64,000 nucleotides of DNA. It comes from JANNBN01 sp963763885. Its GTDB lineage: Bacteria; Actinomycetota; Acidimicrobiia; Acidimicrobiales; JANYDT01. Where the stretch lies: the NCBI GenBank assembly GCA_963763885.1, contig CAVXQD010000007.1:1-64000 (forward strand), in the 5' to 3' direction. Under the pieces are notes generated by a model. It was not told the DNA's origin and ran no database searches. It was given only the letters and a program-made list of their open reading frames with translations. Position numbers and translations under genes: made by a program. Shown here in pieces: positions 43,656 to 53,092 of this stretch (position 1 is the first letter of the stretch; every line of letters begins with the position of its first letter).

Positions 43656-44900
43656 TTACTTCCTCCCGAACCCGAACAAGTTTTGCGCGACCTTGCGCAT
43701 TTGAATCTCTTCCGAGCCTTCGGTGATCCGGTAACGACGGTGGTGACGGTAGATGTGTTCGAACGGCATGTGACGGGAGTAACCAACACCGCCGCACGTT
43801 TGCATCGCACGGTCGGCAGCCTCACACGCAAGGCGATTGCCGCGGTAGTTGCACATCGCCACGAGGTGCGTGACCTCCATGTGGTTCTTCTGGTCAAGCA
43901 TGGTGGCCGTGTAGCGGATCAGCTGACGGAGCATTGCTGCTTCTGTGTGCAGCTCGACGAGAGGGAACTGGATGCCTTGGTTAGTTGACAGTCGCTTGCC
44001 CCACGTGACGCGCTGGTTGGCGTAAGCCACGGCTTCGTTGATGCAGAACTGTGCTGCACCGAGCGAAGACGCTGCCTGTCGAATGCGGTTCTCGTGCACG
44101 AAGTGCTGCGCGAGATCAAGACCGTGGTCAACCCGACCAAACAGCGTGTCGCTGCCCACACGAACGTCTTTCAACGACACCTCGGCATGATCTGTTGGCA
44201 TATTAAACGTCCACCAGAAGAACTCAACCTTGAAACCTGGAGCATCGGTCGGCACAAGGAACGCACTGATACCTACAGGGTCGCCTGGCTGGCCGGAAGT
44301 GCGGGCAAAGATGATGTCGTGGGTGGCATGGTGCAGACCGCTGTTCCAGCGCTTCATCCCGTTGATGACCCACTCGTCGCCGTCGCGCACCGCTGTGGTC
44401 TCTAGGTACGTGGCATCTGAGCCGTGATTGGGTTCGGTGAGGCCGAAGGCCAAGCGCCGGGTGCCATCAAGGAAGCCTGGCATCCACGTCTTGATCTGCT
44501 CGGGTGTACCGAAGTCCCGCATCATCAGCACCGTCGGGAAGTTGCCAACAATGCTGGATTCGTTCTGCAGATCGTTGTGCAGCCCAAGCCCCTTGGCAGC
44601 GAGGTGCTCTCTGATGATGGCCATCTTCAGGTTGCTGGCGTCTTGGCCACCGAACTCCTTGGGAAGTGCAAGGCGCAACCAACCAGCGGCGTCGGCGCGG
44701 CGCCGCATTTCGCGCAGCACTGCCTCCCAGTCAGCGCGTGGCACACCCTCGTTCTCGAAGTCCGTCCGTGCGTACTCACGTCGGTGATCGAAGAACCGCA
44801 TGTTGTCGTCGGTCTGCTCAAGCGGCTTGATCTCCGCTTCGATGAACGCATCGAGCGCGTCGAGGGTGTCTTGAATGTCCTGCGGGATGGCGAAGTCCAT
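43656..44900 (-). CDS. Acyl-CoA dehydrogenase family protein
   Basis: 414 aa. ACAD fold with LTEPNHGSDAT (FAD/substrate loop) and FGRVDHGLDLAQHFV. The C-terminal CGGVGYSRHMPFEHIYRHHRRYRITEGSEEIQ is the usual site region with the Arg and the catalytic Glu area. FAD-linked, likely oxidising an acyl-CoA of the cluster's substrate. It follows the MarR gene by nine bases on the same strand, so it is in the operon with the glutamine-synthetase-like and P450 genes upstream. Confidence 0.88.
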   Translation of the reverse strand: MDFAIPQDIQDTLDALDAFIEAEIKPLEQTDDNMRFFDHRREYARTDFENEGVPRADWEAVLREMRRRADAAGWLRLALPKEFGGQDASNLKMAIIREHLAAKGLGLHNDLQNESSIVGNFPTVLMMRDFGTPEQIKTWMPGFLDGTRRLAFGLTEPNHGSDATYLETTAVRDGDEWVINGMKRWNSGLHHATHDIIFARTSGQPGDPVGISAFLVPTDAPGFKVEFFWWTFNMPTDHAEVSLKDVRVGSDTLFGRVDHGLDLAQHFVHENRIRQAASSLGAAQFCINEAVAYANQRVTWGKRLSTNQGIQFPLVELHTEAAMLRQLIRYTATMLDQKNHMEVTHLVAMCNYRGNRLACEAADRAMQTCGGVGYSRHMPFEHIYRHHRRYRITEGSEEIQMRKVAQNLFGFGRK

Positions 44901-44909
44901 CCGCTGGTT

Positions 44910-45467
44910 CTAACCGCGCTCGCCTTGAGTAACCAATCCGTCGATTTGTTCCACGTGCGCAAGCATCTTTCGCAGGAGCCGAGCGAGTTCGTGTTGCTCT
45001 GGGTTGGTCAGCCCTCCTGCAACGGCCGCTTCATGTTGATTGAACCGGGGAAAGAGACGCTCGATGATGGACCGCCCGGATCGAGTGAGGCCGACGAGAA
45101 CAAGTCGGCCGTCCTCTGGATGACTGGAGCGAGTGATGAGCCCCTTTGACTCCAGCGTGGTGACAACTCCAGTAAGTGTGCCTTTGGAAACGCCGCATTC
45201 CTGAGCCAGGTGGCGGGCCTCCTGAGGACCCCAGACCCACAACACAAACAGCGCAGTAAAGCCAGTCCAACTGAGTCCATCGACGCTGAGTACTTCTCGT
45301 TCCATGTGGTTGCGAACGGCGCTTGCCACTCGGTAGATGTTGGAAACAGCCTGCGTGGCGACAAAGTCGATCTCATGTAACTCGCCGACACGCGCAGCAA
45401 CTGCCTGCTCTCTGTCGTTGAGGCACTCCTCGGAGAGATCGGGCCGTGTGCTGCGTTTTGAAACCAT
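44910..45467 (-). CDS. MarR-family transcriptional regulator
   Basis: 185 aa from ATG 45467. Winged-helix with the MarR pattern ARHLAQECGVSKGTLTGVVTTLESKGLITRSSHPEDGRLVLVGLT, where DGR marks the wing. Flanking helices form the dimer. Lying between the P450 (45515) and the acyl-CoA dehydrogenase on the same strand, it probably responds to an aromatic or acyl ligand and controls this operon. No palindromic operator could be assigned with confidence. Confidence 0.88.
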   Translation of the reverse strand: MVSKRSTRPDLSEECLNDREQAVAARVGELHEIDFVATQAVSNIYRVASAVRNHMEREVLSVDGLSWTGFTALFVLWVWGPQEARHLAQECGVSKGTLTGVVTTLESKGLITRSSHPEDGRLVLVGLTRSGRSIIERLFPRFNQHEAAVAGGLTNPEQHELARLLRKMLAHVEQIDGLVTQGERG

Positions 45468-45514
45468 CGACTCCAAGTTAGCGGCGGGCGGCGAGCGCAG
45501 CTATCAGGAAGGCG

Positions 45515-46789
45515 CTACCTGCTGTTGATTCGGAACGGGAGGGAGAGGACCCCGTTGACGAAGTTGCTGCGGACCCGCACCGGATCACCACACTGTTCAA
45601 GCACCAGGTTCCGACGGACCAGTTGTTCAAGGAGGATGCGCACTTCCAGCCGCGCCAGTGGCGCGCCCAAGCAATGATGCGGTCCGAACGCACCAAACGC
45701 GACGTGTTCTGGACGTTGCGGGCGGCCGACGTCAAACCTCAACGGGTCCGGGAATGCCGCCTCGTCGAAGTCTGCCGACGCGTACCAAAGCACCAACCAG
45801 TCCCCTGGCGTGATGGTTTTGCCGCCGAGTGTGGTTTCCGCTGTGGCGGTGCGGCGCATGTGCAACACAGGGGTGGCATACCGGATGAGCTCTTGCACCG
45901 CAGAGCCCATCAATTCCTCTGGGTTGGACCGTAGTCGTTCGAGTTGATCGGGGTTCTGCGCGAACGCCAGCAACCCATTGCTGATGGCGGTGCGAGTGGT
46001 CTCGTTTCCTGCGAACACCAACAACTGGAAGAAGTTGCAGTACTCAGCGTCAGTCAGCGAATCGCCGTTGATCTGCGCGTTGACAAGCGTGGATACAAGG
46101 TCGTCGGCGGGGCAGCCTCGCCGCTGCGCCCCGAGTTCACGTCCGAACTGGAAGAGCGCGTGTGCGGCAGGTGAGTTGAACGGCAACAATTCCAAGGGCG
46201 TTGTGTTGCCGTACGCATGCGGATCGAGAACCCGGTCAGAAGTTCCCTCGACCAGTTGGTTGGACAGGTGGACCAGGAAGTCTCCCTGATCCCGGTCGAT
46301 CCCAAGGATTGACACGATGACCCGGATGGGGAACGGCTCACTCAGCCGAGCAACCAGATCGAACTCGCCTTGGTCCACCACTTCGTCCAATAGTTCGTCG
46401 AGGATCTGCCGAGTCGCATCTTCGTAAGCCTCCATACGACGGAGGATGAACGGAGCGCGCACTAAGGCGCGGAGCCGTGCGTGCTGTTCTCCGTCGGTCT
46501 CGATGAGGCTGCGCCGCGCTTCCTGCGCCTCGGGAGACAGCTCCCACAAATTGACGTGCTGCGTGCTGGTGAAGCGGTCCGGGTCTCTCGTGACCGTGGT
46601 GAGATCCGCTCGTGTGGTGACCGCCCAAAACCCGCCCCGACTGTTTTCCCATGGGTGCCAGTGCACGGGATCGTGCGCCCGCAACGTGGCGAATTCTGCA
46701 TGCGGAATACCGCTCTCGTACACGTGCGGGCTGGCGATGTCGATGGCAGCCAATTCCTCGGATGAGACCACGCTTCGCGTCGTGCTCAT
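45515..46789 (-). CDS. Cytochrome P450, coupled to glutamine-synthetase-like gene
   Basis: 424 aa from ATG 46789 (preceded by GGAG). I-helix LVFAGNETTRTAISNG, ExxR in QELIRY, heme loop FGAFGPHHCLGAPLARLE with the Cys ligand. The heme loop is one residue longer than in the 23260 P450 and resembles CYP125/124-type enzymes of actinobacteria. Its start overlaps the stop of the glutamine-synthetase-like gene (ATGA), so translation is coupled and the two products likely work in sequence. No ferredoxin nearby. Confidence 0.93.
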   Translation of the reverse strand: MSTTRSVVSSEELAAIDIASPHVYESGIPHAEFATLRAHDPVHWHPWENSRGGFWAVTTRADLTTVTRDPDRFTSTQHVNLWELSPEAQEARRSLIETDGEQHARLRALVRAPFILRRMEAYEDATRQILDELLDEVVDQGEFDLVARLSEPFPIRVIVSILGIDRDQGDFLVHLSNQLVEGTSDRVLDPHAYGNTTPLELLPFNSPAAHALFQFGRELGAQRRGCPADDLVSTLVNAQINGDSLTDAEYCNFFQLLVFAGNETTRTAISNGLLAFAQNPDQLERLRSNPEELMGSAVQELIRYATPVLHMRRTATAETTLGGKTITPGDWLVLWYASADFDEAAFPDPLRFDVGRPQRPEHVAFGAFGPHHCLGAPLARLEVRILLEQLVRRNLVLEQCGDPVRVRSNFVNGVLSLPFRINSR

Positions 46790-48297
46790 GTGTGCTCCAG
46801 ATAGCGGTTCAGCTCCCATGCCGATACACGGTCAGGATGAGCAGCCATCGGCTCCGTCGCCAACGCCTGTTCGTTGCGCGCAAGGGTGACAAAGTTCGCG
46901 GAGAACTCCGCTCCGAGCAATCCCGCAAGTTCGCTCCCCTCAAACGCTGCCACCCCGTCGGCTATTGATGCCGGCAGTGCCGGCGCATCGCCAGGATTGC
47001 TGTAGAGGTCACCTACAGAAATGGGTTCAAGTATGCGCGCAGACTTAATTCCGTCGGCACCAGCGGCCAGCACGCCGGCAATGGCGATGTACGGGTTGGC
47101 GTCTGCTCCTGCGCAGCGAAACTCGACCCGGTTTGCGGCGCCTGCGTGCATGGTGAGCCGCGCCATCACCGTGCGGTTGTCCGCACCCCAATGGACGTGC
47201 GTCGGGCAGAACGTGTTTGGCACAACTCGGCGGTACCCGTTGGGCGTGGGAATACCGAGTAACTGCATCGCCCGAGCGTGATGCAAGATGCCAGCGGTCC
47301 ACTGCCCCATCACTGTGTTTGGTACGTGGCTCGATGCCTGCCCGATAATGTCGCTGGACGCGTCGGCAGTGGCGGCACCAGTGTCTGGAGCGCTGGCGCC
47401 AAACACGTTGGTGCCGTCCGTCTGGCTGGTGAGACTGGTGTGAATGTGCATGCCGCTACCGGACTGGTCCGCATATGGCTTTGGCATGAAACTGGCACGT
47501 GCGCCATGTGCTGCGGCGACCTGCTTCACGATCATCTTGAACAGAACGGTGTTGTCTGCGGTGGTCACCGGATCCGAAGGACCGAAGTTGATCTCGAGCT
47601 GTCCTGGGCCGTACTCCGCGTTGGAAGATTCCACGGGAATACCAGCGCCAAGCAGCCCAGCACGCATGTCAGCGACGATGGCCTCGACATCGAGGGCATC
47701 GGTCAACGAGCTGTATTGCACGTGCTGCTGAAACGGCTGCCAGTCGGGCGTGAACAGATAGCACTCCAGCTCAGTGGCCACAACTGGTTGATAACCAATC
47801 CATGCGGCCTCTGAGGTCTGTGCTTTCAGGAGGTTTCGCGGGTCAAGCGGATGCGGCGTGCCGTCCTCTTGGAATGCATCCGAGAAAACAATTGCGTAGC
47901 CGGGTCGATGCGTCAGCAAACGGAAGGTGGACAGCTCCGGACGCAGATGCATGTCCAAGTAACCGGTGTCCATGTTGATTGTCGGCGCGTCGACGATCTC
48001 ACAGAGCGGATCAAACACGTAGATGGCGTCAGCAATGTTGAGACCGCCCTGGGCGACACTCCCCACGAACCGGTCTGCGGGGACACGTTTGCCACGGAGA
48101 TGCCCGTACGTATCGATCACGGCCACCTCGACGGTGTGGATGCCGTGGTCACGAATGCGCAGGGCTATGTCGTCGAGAAGCTGACCGGGCGCGGCCGAGC
48201 GGTGAACGGAGGGATCGGAGGTGACCCCGAGGTGGAGCAACCCATCAGACTCGGGGTATTGCTCGGGGGCTGCTGAACGTGTTTGATCGGGGGTCAT
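46786..48297 (-). CDS. Glutamine-synthetase-like gamma-glutamylamine ligase, with inserted repeat
   Basis: 503 aa. GS fold with the catalytic features of PuuA/GlnA3-type enzymes: VVATELECYLF, AEYGPGQLEINFG, FMPKPYADQSGSGMHIHTSL, and NRVEFRCAGADANPYIAIAG. These ligate glutamate to amines using ATP rather than making glutamine. Residues 18-39 (DGLLHLGVTSDPSVHRSA) come from a 65-bp repeat also found in the MDR gene, inserted in the opposite orientation and in frame near the N-terminus. The stop overlaps the P450 start. Not the housekeeping glutamine synthetase. Confidence 0.88.
   Translation of the reverse strand: MTPDQTRSAAPEQYPESDGLLHLGVTSDPSVHRSAAPGQLLDDIALRIRDHGIHTVEVAVIDTYGHLRGKRVPADRFVGSVAQGGLNIADAIYVFDPLCEIVDAPTINMDTGYLDMHLRPELSTFRLLTHRPGYAIVFSDAFQEDGTPHPLDPRNLLKAQTSEAAWIGYQPVVATELECYLFTPDWQPFQQHVQYSSLTDALDVEAIVADMRAGLLGAGIPVESSNAEYGPGQLEINFGPSDPVTTADNTVLFKMIVKQVAAAHGARASFMPKPYADQSGSGMHIHTSLTSQTDGTNVFGASAPDTGAATADASSDIIGQASSHVPNTVMGQWTAGILHHARAMQLLGIPTPNGYRRVVPNTFCPTHVHWGADNRTVMARLTMHAGAANRVEFRCAGADANPYIAIAGVLAAGADGIKSARILEPISVGDLYSNPGDAPALPASIADGVAAFEGSELAGLLGAEFSANFVTLARNEQALATEPMAAHPDRVSAWELNRYLEHT
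48181..48245 (+). repeat. 65-bp dispersed element, copy 2 (antisense, in frame in GS-like gene)
   Basis: 62 of 65 bases match 34812-34876. Within the GS-like gene (minus strand) it encodes GLLHLGVTSDPSVHRSAAP. The element can be read in either orientation without stops. Confidence 0.75.
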
Positions 48298-48370
48298 GTG
48301 GGTCCCTTGTGGCGTGAAGTTGCTGTAGTGGTTACTTCGTGTGACGCGCAGCTTCTGGTGACGCGAAATC

Positions 48371-48388
48371 TAGATCAATGATCAAAAC
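48371..48388. promoter_or_regulatory. Degenerate TGATCA operator candidate in divergent promoter
   Basis: TAGATCAATGATCAAAAC region; AATGATCAAA matches the TTTGATCAAA palindromes seen at 50791 and 58349 in eight of ten positions. Between the GS-like (minus) and CoA transferase (plus) genes. Weak; depends on the GntR being the binder. Confidence 0.35.
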
Positions 48389-48442
48389 CAAGTCGACCTT
48401 TGGTGAACTCAGGCCGGGCTGGTGACAGGTACCGTTCAAGCC

Positions 48443-49573
48443 ATGAGCGCTCCTTTGGCCGGAATCACTGTCGTCAGCTTGGAGCAGGCCGTCAGCGTAC
48501 CGTTCGCCACCCGCCAGATGGCCGATCTCGGCGCAACCGTGCTGAAGATAGAACGCCCTGACACGGGCGATTTCGCCCGCCATTACGACGGCAACGTGAG
48601 CGGACAATCAGCCTTCTTCGTGTGGGCGAATCGGGGGAAGTCCTCAGTGGTGCTGGACACCAAGGATTCCTCTGACCGCGCCCGGCTCGATGCCCTGCTT
48701 GGCGGCGCCGACGTCTACCTCCAGAACCTCGCGCCAGAAGCAGCGCGTCGAGCCGGGTTGGATGCCGATTCCATCCGTGCCAGATTTCCAAACCTTGTCG
48801 TCGGAGAAGTTTCCGGATACGGAGACGGTGGTCCCCGGTCCGCCGACAAGGCATACGACCTGGCCATCCAGGCAGAAGCTGGCGTTTTCGATGTCACCGG
48901 CGACGCCGACATGCGCTCCAAAGTGGGGCTCTCCATCGCTGACATCGCAGCGGCCATGTACTTGTTCAGCGGGGTCTTGGCCGCGTTGCTGCGACGAGAG
49001 CGCACGGGTGACGGCGCAACTGTCAAAGTGTCCATGCTTGAGGCGTTGGCCGAGTGGATGCAGGCGCCGCTGCTCAACGCTCATGCGCTTGGTCGCACTC
49101 CAATGCGCACTGCCCGGCGTCACGCAGCTATTGCGCCCTACGGCACCTTCCCACTTGCCGACGATTCAGAGGTTCTGCTGGCTATTCAGAACAACGCCGA
49201 GTTCGCCCGGTTCTGCAGCGCCGTGATGGAGCAGCCCGGCTTGGCCGATGACCCGCGTTTCTCAACAAACGAAGCACGCATAGCAAATGTGGATTCGCTG
49301 GAACTGCTGGTAGGTGCAGCGTTTCGGTCTGCTGCTCCAGACGTGGTGCGTGCCAGGTTGCTGGACGCCGACGTCGCCGTTGCCAGAGTCAACACGCTGG
49401 CCGATGTGTGGGAGCACGAACAACTGCGGGCGCGCAATCGCTTCATCGAAACCACGCTTCCGGGCGGTGCCGTGGTTGAGACGTTGCGGTTCCCCATCGA
49501 CATCGACGGGATTCCCGATGCGCCCGCCATGGTGCCAGCGCTGGGCCAACAGCAGGCCGTGCCGAAGGACTGA
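48443..49573 (+). CDS. CaiB/BaiF-type CoA transferase
   Basis: 376 aa from ATG 48443; the GTG at 48422 would add seven residues. Class III CoA transferase: GITVVSLEQAVSVPFATRQMADLGATVLKIER, NRGKSSVVLDTK, and KVGLSIADIAAAM with the conserved catalytic Asp. Divergent from the GS-like/P450 operon and convergent with the acyl-CoA dehydrogenase at 49581. Likely activates or moves CoA onto an intermediate of the cluster's pathway. Confidence 0.92.
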   Translation: MSAPLAGITVVSLEQAVSVPFATRQMADLGATVLKIERPDTGDFARHYDGNVSGQSAFFVWANRGKSSVVLDTKDSSDRARLDALLGGADVYLQNLAPEAARRAGLDADSIRARFPNLVVGEVSGYGDGGPRSADKAYDLAIQAEAGVFDVTGDADMRSKVGLSIADIAAAMYLFSGVLAALLRRERTGDGATVKVSMLEALAEWMQAPLLNAHALGRTPMRTARRHAAIAPYGTFPLADDSEVLLAIQNNAEFARFCSAVMEQPGLADDPRFSTNEARIANVDSLELLVGAAFRSAAPDVVRARLLDADVAVARVNTLADVWEHEQLRARNRFIETTLPGGAVVETLRFPIDIDGIPDAPAMVPALGQQQAVPKD

Positions 49574-49580
49574 CGCTTTG

Positions 49581-50747
49581 TCAGTAGGACCGGGGAAGCC
49601 CCATCACGTTCTGGCCAAGGTACGCCAGGATCAGGTTGTTGTTGATGGGCGCAACTTGGTAAAGGCGAGTTTCCCGAAACTTGCGTTCCACGTCGTACTC
49701 CGTGGCAAAGCCGAACCCTCCGTGCGTATCGAGACACGCGTTCGCCGCCGCCCACGAAGCTTCCGACGCAAGCAGCTTGGACATGTTGGCTTCAGTCCCG
49801 CAGGGCTTGCCTGCGTCGAACAAGGTGGCGGCTTGTTTGCGCATCAGGTCGGCAGCCGCAAGCTGCGCATACGCCTTTGCCAACGGGAACTGCACGCCTT
49901 GGTTGGCGCCGATCGGCCCGCCGAAGACGTGACGCGTATTGGCGTACTCAACCGCCTTGTCCAAGAAGAAGCGGCCATCACCGATGCACTCCGACGCGAT
50001 GAGGATCCGTTCTGCGTTCATCCCGCTGAGGATGTAGCGGAAGCCCATCCCTTCTTCACCGATGAGCGCGTCAGCGGGAACGATGACGTCGTCCAGAAAC
50101 ACCTCGGTGGTGTTGTGGTTCATCATCGTCTGGATTGGACGGATGGTGACTCCCCCACCGGGCTTTGTGGCCACCCGCAGGTCAACAAGGAAAACCGACA
50201 TGCCATCGGTCTTCTTGGCCACATCGTCATAGGCCGTGGTGCGGGCAAGGACAATCATGAGGTCGCTGTACAACGCCCGCGACGTCCAGATCTTCTGACC
50301 GTTGATTCGCCAACCCTCTGGGCAGCGTTCTGCACGCGTGCGAATGCGGGCAGTTTCTGATCCGGCCACGGGCTCTGTAACGCCAAACGCCTGCAGGCGC
50401 AGGTCGCCGTTGGCGATTGCCGGAAGGTATGTACGCTTCTGTTCTTCGGACCCGTGGCGCAGCAGCGTGCCCATGATGTACATCTGGGCATGGCACGCAG
50501 CGGGGTTGCCACCGGATGCCGAGATTTCTTCAAGGATGACCGTGGCCCCGGCCAGGGAAAGACCCCCGCCGCCGTACTCCTCGGGAATCAGTGCGCCGAG
50601 ATAGCCCTGCTTGGTGAGGTCGTCGACGAACTCTGACGGATAGCGGTCTGGTTCCAACGAACGCCAATACGCGTTCCCATACTTGTCGCACAGACGGCGC
50701 ACCTCGGCCTGAAGTGGCTGGAACTCCTCGCTGATTCCGAAATCCAT
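49581..50747 (-). CDS. Acyl-CoA dehydrogenase family protein
   Basis: 388 aa from ATG 50747 (AGGAG upstream; the extra residues to 50789 are not needed). ACAD hallmarks: FGVTEPVAGSETARIRTRA, KIWTSRA, SGMNAERILIASECIGDG, and DTHGGFGFATEYDVERKFRETRLYQVAPINNNLI. Probably oxidises an acyl-CoA from the same substrate. Divergent from the aldehyde dehydrogenase across a TTTGATCAAA palindrome, suggesting joint control. Confidence 0.9.
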   Translation of the reverse strand: MDFGISEEFQPLQAEVRRLCDKYGNAYWRSLEPDRYPSEFVDDLTKQGYLGALIPEEYGGGGLSLAGATVILEEISASGGNPAACHAQMYIMGTLLRHGSEEQKRTYLPAIANGDLRLQAFGVTEPVAGSETARIRTRAERCPEGWRINGQKIWTSRALYSDLMIVLARTTAYDDVAKKTDGMSVFLVDLRVATKPGGGVTIRPIQTMMNHNTTEVFLDDVIVPADALIGEEGMGFRYILSGMNAERILIASECIGDGRFFLDKAVEYANTRHVFGGPIGANQGVQFPLAKAYAQLAAADLMRKQAATLFDAGKPCGTEANMSKLLASEASWAAANACLDTHGGFGFATEYDVERKFRETRLYQVAPINNNLILAYLGQNVMGLPRSY

Positions 50748-50787
50748 TGTGCTCCTCGGCCTGGACCCGGCACGCGAACCGGGTTTC

Positions 50788-50803
50788 ATCTTTGATCAAA
50801 GAT
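50788..50803. promoter_or_regulatory. 16-bp perfect palindrome, candidate GntR operator
   Basis: ATCTTTGATCAAAGAT, in the 60-bp divergent promoter between the acyl-CoA dehydrogenase (minus) and aldehyde dehydrogenase (plus). The core TTTGATCAAA recurs at 58349-58358. Size and symmetry fit the GntR regulator encoded at 52333. Confidence 0.55.
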
Positions 50804-50810
50804 AAACTAC

Positions 50811-52298
50811 GTGACGATGCCGACCCACACTGAACTCCACCGCAACTGGATTGCAGGACAAGCCCGCACCGCTACCAGCGGCGCCACACTGGACTCCTTT
50901 GACCCAACAACGGCGCAACCATGGATCCAAGTAGTACGGAGCTCGGCAGACGATGTGGCCGAGGCAGTCTCCGCTGCGGTGGCTGCGTTTCCTGCGTGGC
51001 GTCGAACCGGCCCTTCCGCACGGGCAGCAGCGTTGTGGAAGCTCGGTGACCTCATCGGAGAACACGCCGACGAACTCGCTGCGCTTGAAGCACGTGACGC
51101 CGGCAAGGTGATCCGGGAAACCGTTGGCCAGATCACCGGGCTACGCAACTGGTACCGGTACTACGCCTCACTCGCGCACCACCTCCAGGGTGAAACCATC
51201 CCTCACGACTCGCCGACGCTGCAGATCTCGACACGTCGCGAACCGTACGGAGTGATTGCCGTCATCCCGGCGTTCAACTCACCGCTCCTGCTGGGGTCCA
51301 TGGGATTGGCACCGGCGCTTGCTGCAGGCAACACCGTCGTGGTGAAGCCGCCGGAGGTCAATGCGGGGTCGCTCAGCATGCTCGCTGCGCTTGCGACCGA
51401 AGCTGGATTCCCGTCTGGCGTCCTGAATGTCATCAACGGGTTTGGTCACGAAGCTGGCGACGCCTTGGTCGCCCATCCCGATGTCCGCAAAGTGGTGTTC
51501 ACCGGTGGACCAGATTCTGGTCGTGCAGTAGCAACCACCGCAGCAAAGGGACTGAAACCACTTGTCCTCGAACTTGGTGGCAAGTCCGCCAACATCGTCT
51601 TCGGCGACGTAACGGTGCCCAATGTGGTTAACGGCGTGATCGCCGGCATCTTCGCCGCCGCAGGACAGACCTGTGTGGCCGGTTCTCGGTTGGTTGTGCA
51701 TCGCAGCATCGCCGAAGAACTCGTTGAGTTGATTGCAGCACGAGCAGCCACTATCCGGATCGGCAACCCGCTTGATCCGGCCACCGAGATGGGGCCGCTC
51801 TCCCAGCCGAAGATCCTCGAGGGGGTTCGCCTACGCGTCGACGAAGCGGTCGCAGAAGGCGCCACCATCAGGTGTGGCGGCCCCAACGGCGCACGTCCCG
51901 AGGGCGGTTGGTACTACGCGCCAACCGTGCTGGAGGGCGTCACCAACCAAATGTCTGTCGCCCGCAACGAACTGTTCGGCCCCGTGCTTGCCGTCATACC
52001 GTTCGACAATGACGACGAGGCGGTAGCAATCGCCAACGATTCCCCATTCGGATTGGCCGCAGGTGTGTGGACCAACGACATTCGTCGAGCCCATCGGGTA
52101 GCTGCAGACCTACAGGCCGGAAACGTATGGGTGAATACATACCGGGCCTTGAACTTTGCAGTCCCGTTCGGCGGCGGCAAACTCAGCGGCTACGGCAGGG
52201 AAAACGGGATGGACGGTCTCCGCGAGTTCACGCAGACCAAGGGCATCTGGATCGAAACCGACTCGGCACCCGTCGGGGATCCGTTCGTATTGCGCTGA
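50811..52298 (+). CDS. Aldehyde dehydrogenase
   Basis: 495 aa from GTG 50811 (ATG 50817 alternative). NAD(P)-dependent ALDH: catalytic Glu in LELGGKSANIVF, catalytic Cys in AAGQTCVAGSRL, and NAD site VFTGGPDSGRAVA. Full normal length. With the gamma-glutamyl hydrolase and GS-like enzymes it could be the PuuC-like oxidation of an aminoaldehyde, though family alone does not fix the substrate. Start lies seven bases after the operator palindrome. Confidence 0.93.
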   Translation: MTMPTHTELHRNWIAGQARTATSGATLDSFDPTTAQPWIQVVRSSADDVAEAVSAAVAAFPAWRRTGPSARAAALWKLGDLIGEHADELAALEARDAGKVIRETVGQITGLRNWYRYYASLAHHLQGETIPHDSPTLQISTRREPYGVIAVIPAFNSPLLLGSMGLAPALAAGNTVVVKPPEVNAGSLSMLAALATEAGFPSGVLNVINGFGHEAGDALVAHPDVRKVVFTGGPDSGRAVATTAAKGLKPLVLELGGKSANIVFGDVTVPNVVNGVIAGIFAAAGQTCVAGSRLVVHRSIAEELVELIAARAATIRIGNPLDPATEMGPLSQPKILEGVRLRVDEAVAEGATIRCGGPNGARPEGGWYYAPTVLEGVTNQMSVARNELFGPVLAVIPFDNDDEAVAIANDSPFGLAAGVWTNDIRRAHRVAADLQAGNVWVNTYRALNFAVPFGGGKLSGYGRENGMDGLREFTQTKGIWIETDSAPVGDPFVLR

Positions 52299-52332
52299 GG
52301 CAGTCTCGGGGCGCTGCGGGCGATTCCTGGCC

Positions 52333-53007
52333 CTAGGGGACCTTCCAGAACCCCTTTGCCGTCAGCGCTGCTACGGCTTGGTGGCCGCTGGCGACAAGAT
52401 GCTCGATCATGGCTGCCCTGGCGCGTTTCGGGTCACGCCGTTCAACCGCCAAGAGGATTTGTTCGTGGTGGTGTGATGCGAGCTTGGCCCACTGACTATC
52501 GAACAGATAGTGGTGCGAGGGAAGGCTACGAGAGAGTCGGCCAAGCGTCGAGCGGAGCTGAGGGCCAGCTGCGGAGTTGAGCGTGCGGTGGAACGTTTCG
52601 TTAGCGCGCTGTTGGGCCTTGCCGCCCTTGGCCTTGATAAACACCGTATGTGCGCTTCGCAACGTTGTGATCTGTTCAGTGGATAGGCGCTCTGCAGCCC
52701 GAGCAGCGGCTAGGCCAGCCACCAGGCCATAGACCTCGTACTGGTCCAAGACATCTTCCGGAGACAGGTCGGCCACATAGGCTCCCCGCCGCGGCGTGTT
52801 GCGCACCAAACCTTCTTGCTCCAGAGCAATGAGCGCTTCTCGCACCGGCAAGCGACTCATTCCGAACTCTTCGGCAAGCGCGTCCTGATCAATCCGCTGG
52901 CCAAGTACCAGGCCGCCCGACAGGATCATCTCGCGCAGCGCACCCGCCACTTCTTCGCCAAAGCGTTCTCGCCGCTGGGTACGTTTCTCAACCATCGCCA
53001 AGATCAT
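52333..53007 (-). CDS. GntR/FadR-family transcriptional regulator (FCD)
   Basis: 224 aa. N-terminal winged helix with GQRIDQDALAEEFGMSRLPVREALIALEQEGLVRN and the wing RRGAYVADLS; the C-terminal helical domain (about 90-215) fits FCD ligand-binding, with His/Asp positions. Convergent with the aldehyde dehydrogenase. Likely binder of the TTTGATCAAA palindromes. Its promoter region upstream contains an array of CACGTG-centred palindromes (53093-53347). Confidence 0.9.
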   Translation of the reverse strand: MILAMVEKRTQRRERFGEEVAGALREMILSGGLVLGQRIDQDALAEEFGMSRLPVREALIALEQEGLVRNTPRRGAYVADLSPEDVLDQYEVYGLVAGLAAARAAERLSTEQITTLRSAHTVFIKAKGGKAQQRANETFHRTLNSAAGPQLRSTLGRLSRSLPSHHYLFDSQWAKLASHHHEQILLAVERRDPKRARAAMIEHLVASGHQAVAALTAKGFWKVP

Positions 53008-53092
53008 GCCTCAGCGGACGGTCACGATCTTCTCCACTCACCCATCCGCTCCACTCCGCCGGACCACAACTTGTTTCGACGAGTTCAGCAAT

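Noticed and set aside
46786..48297. Housekeeping glutamine synthetase
   Set aside because: Motifs and context fit the gamma-glutamylamine ligase branch, and two non-identical copies sit with P450s in a catabolic region.
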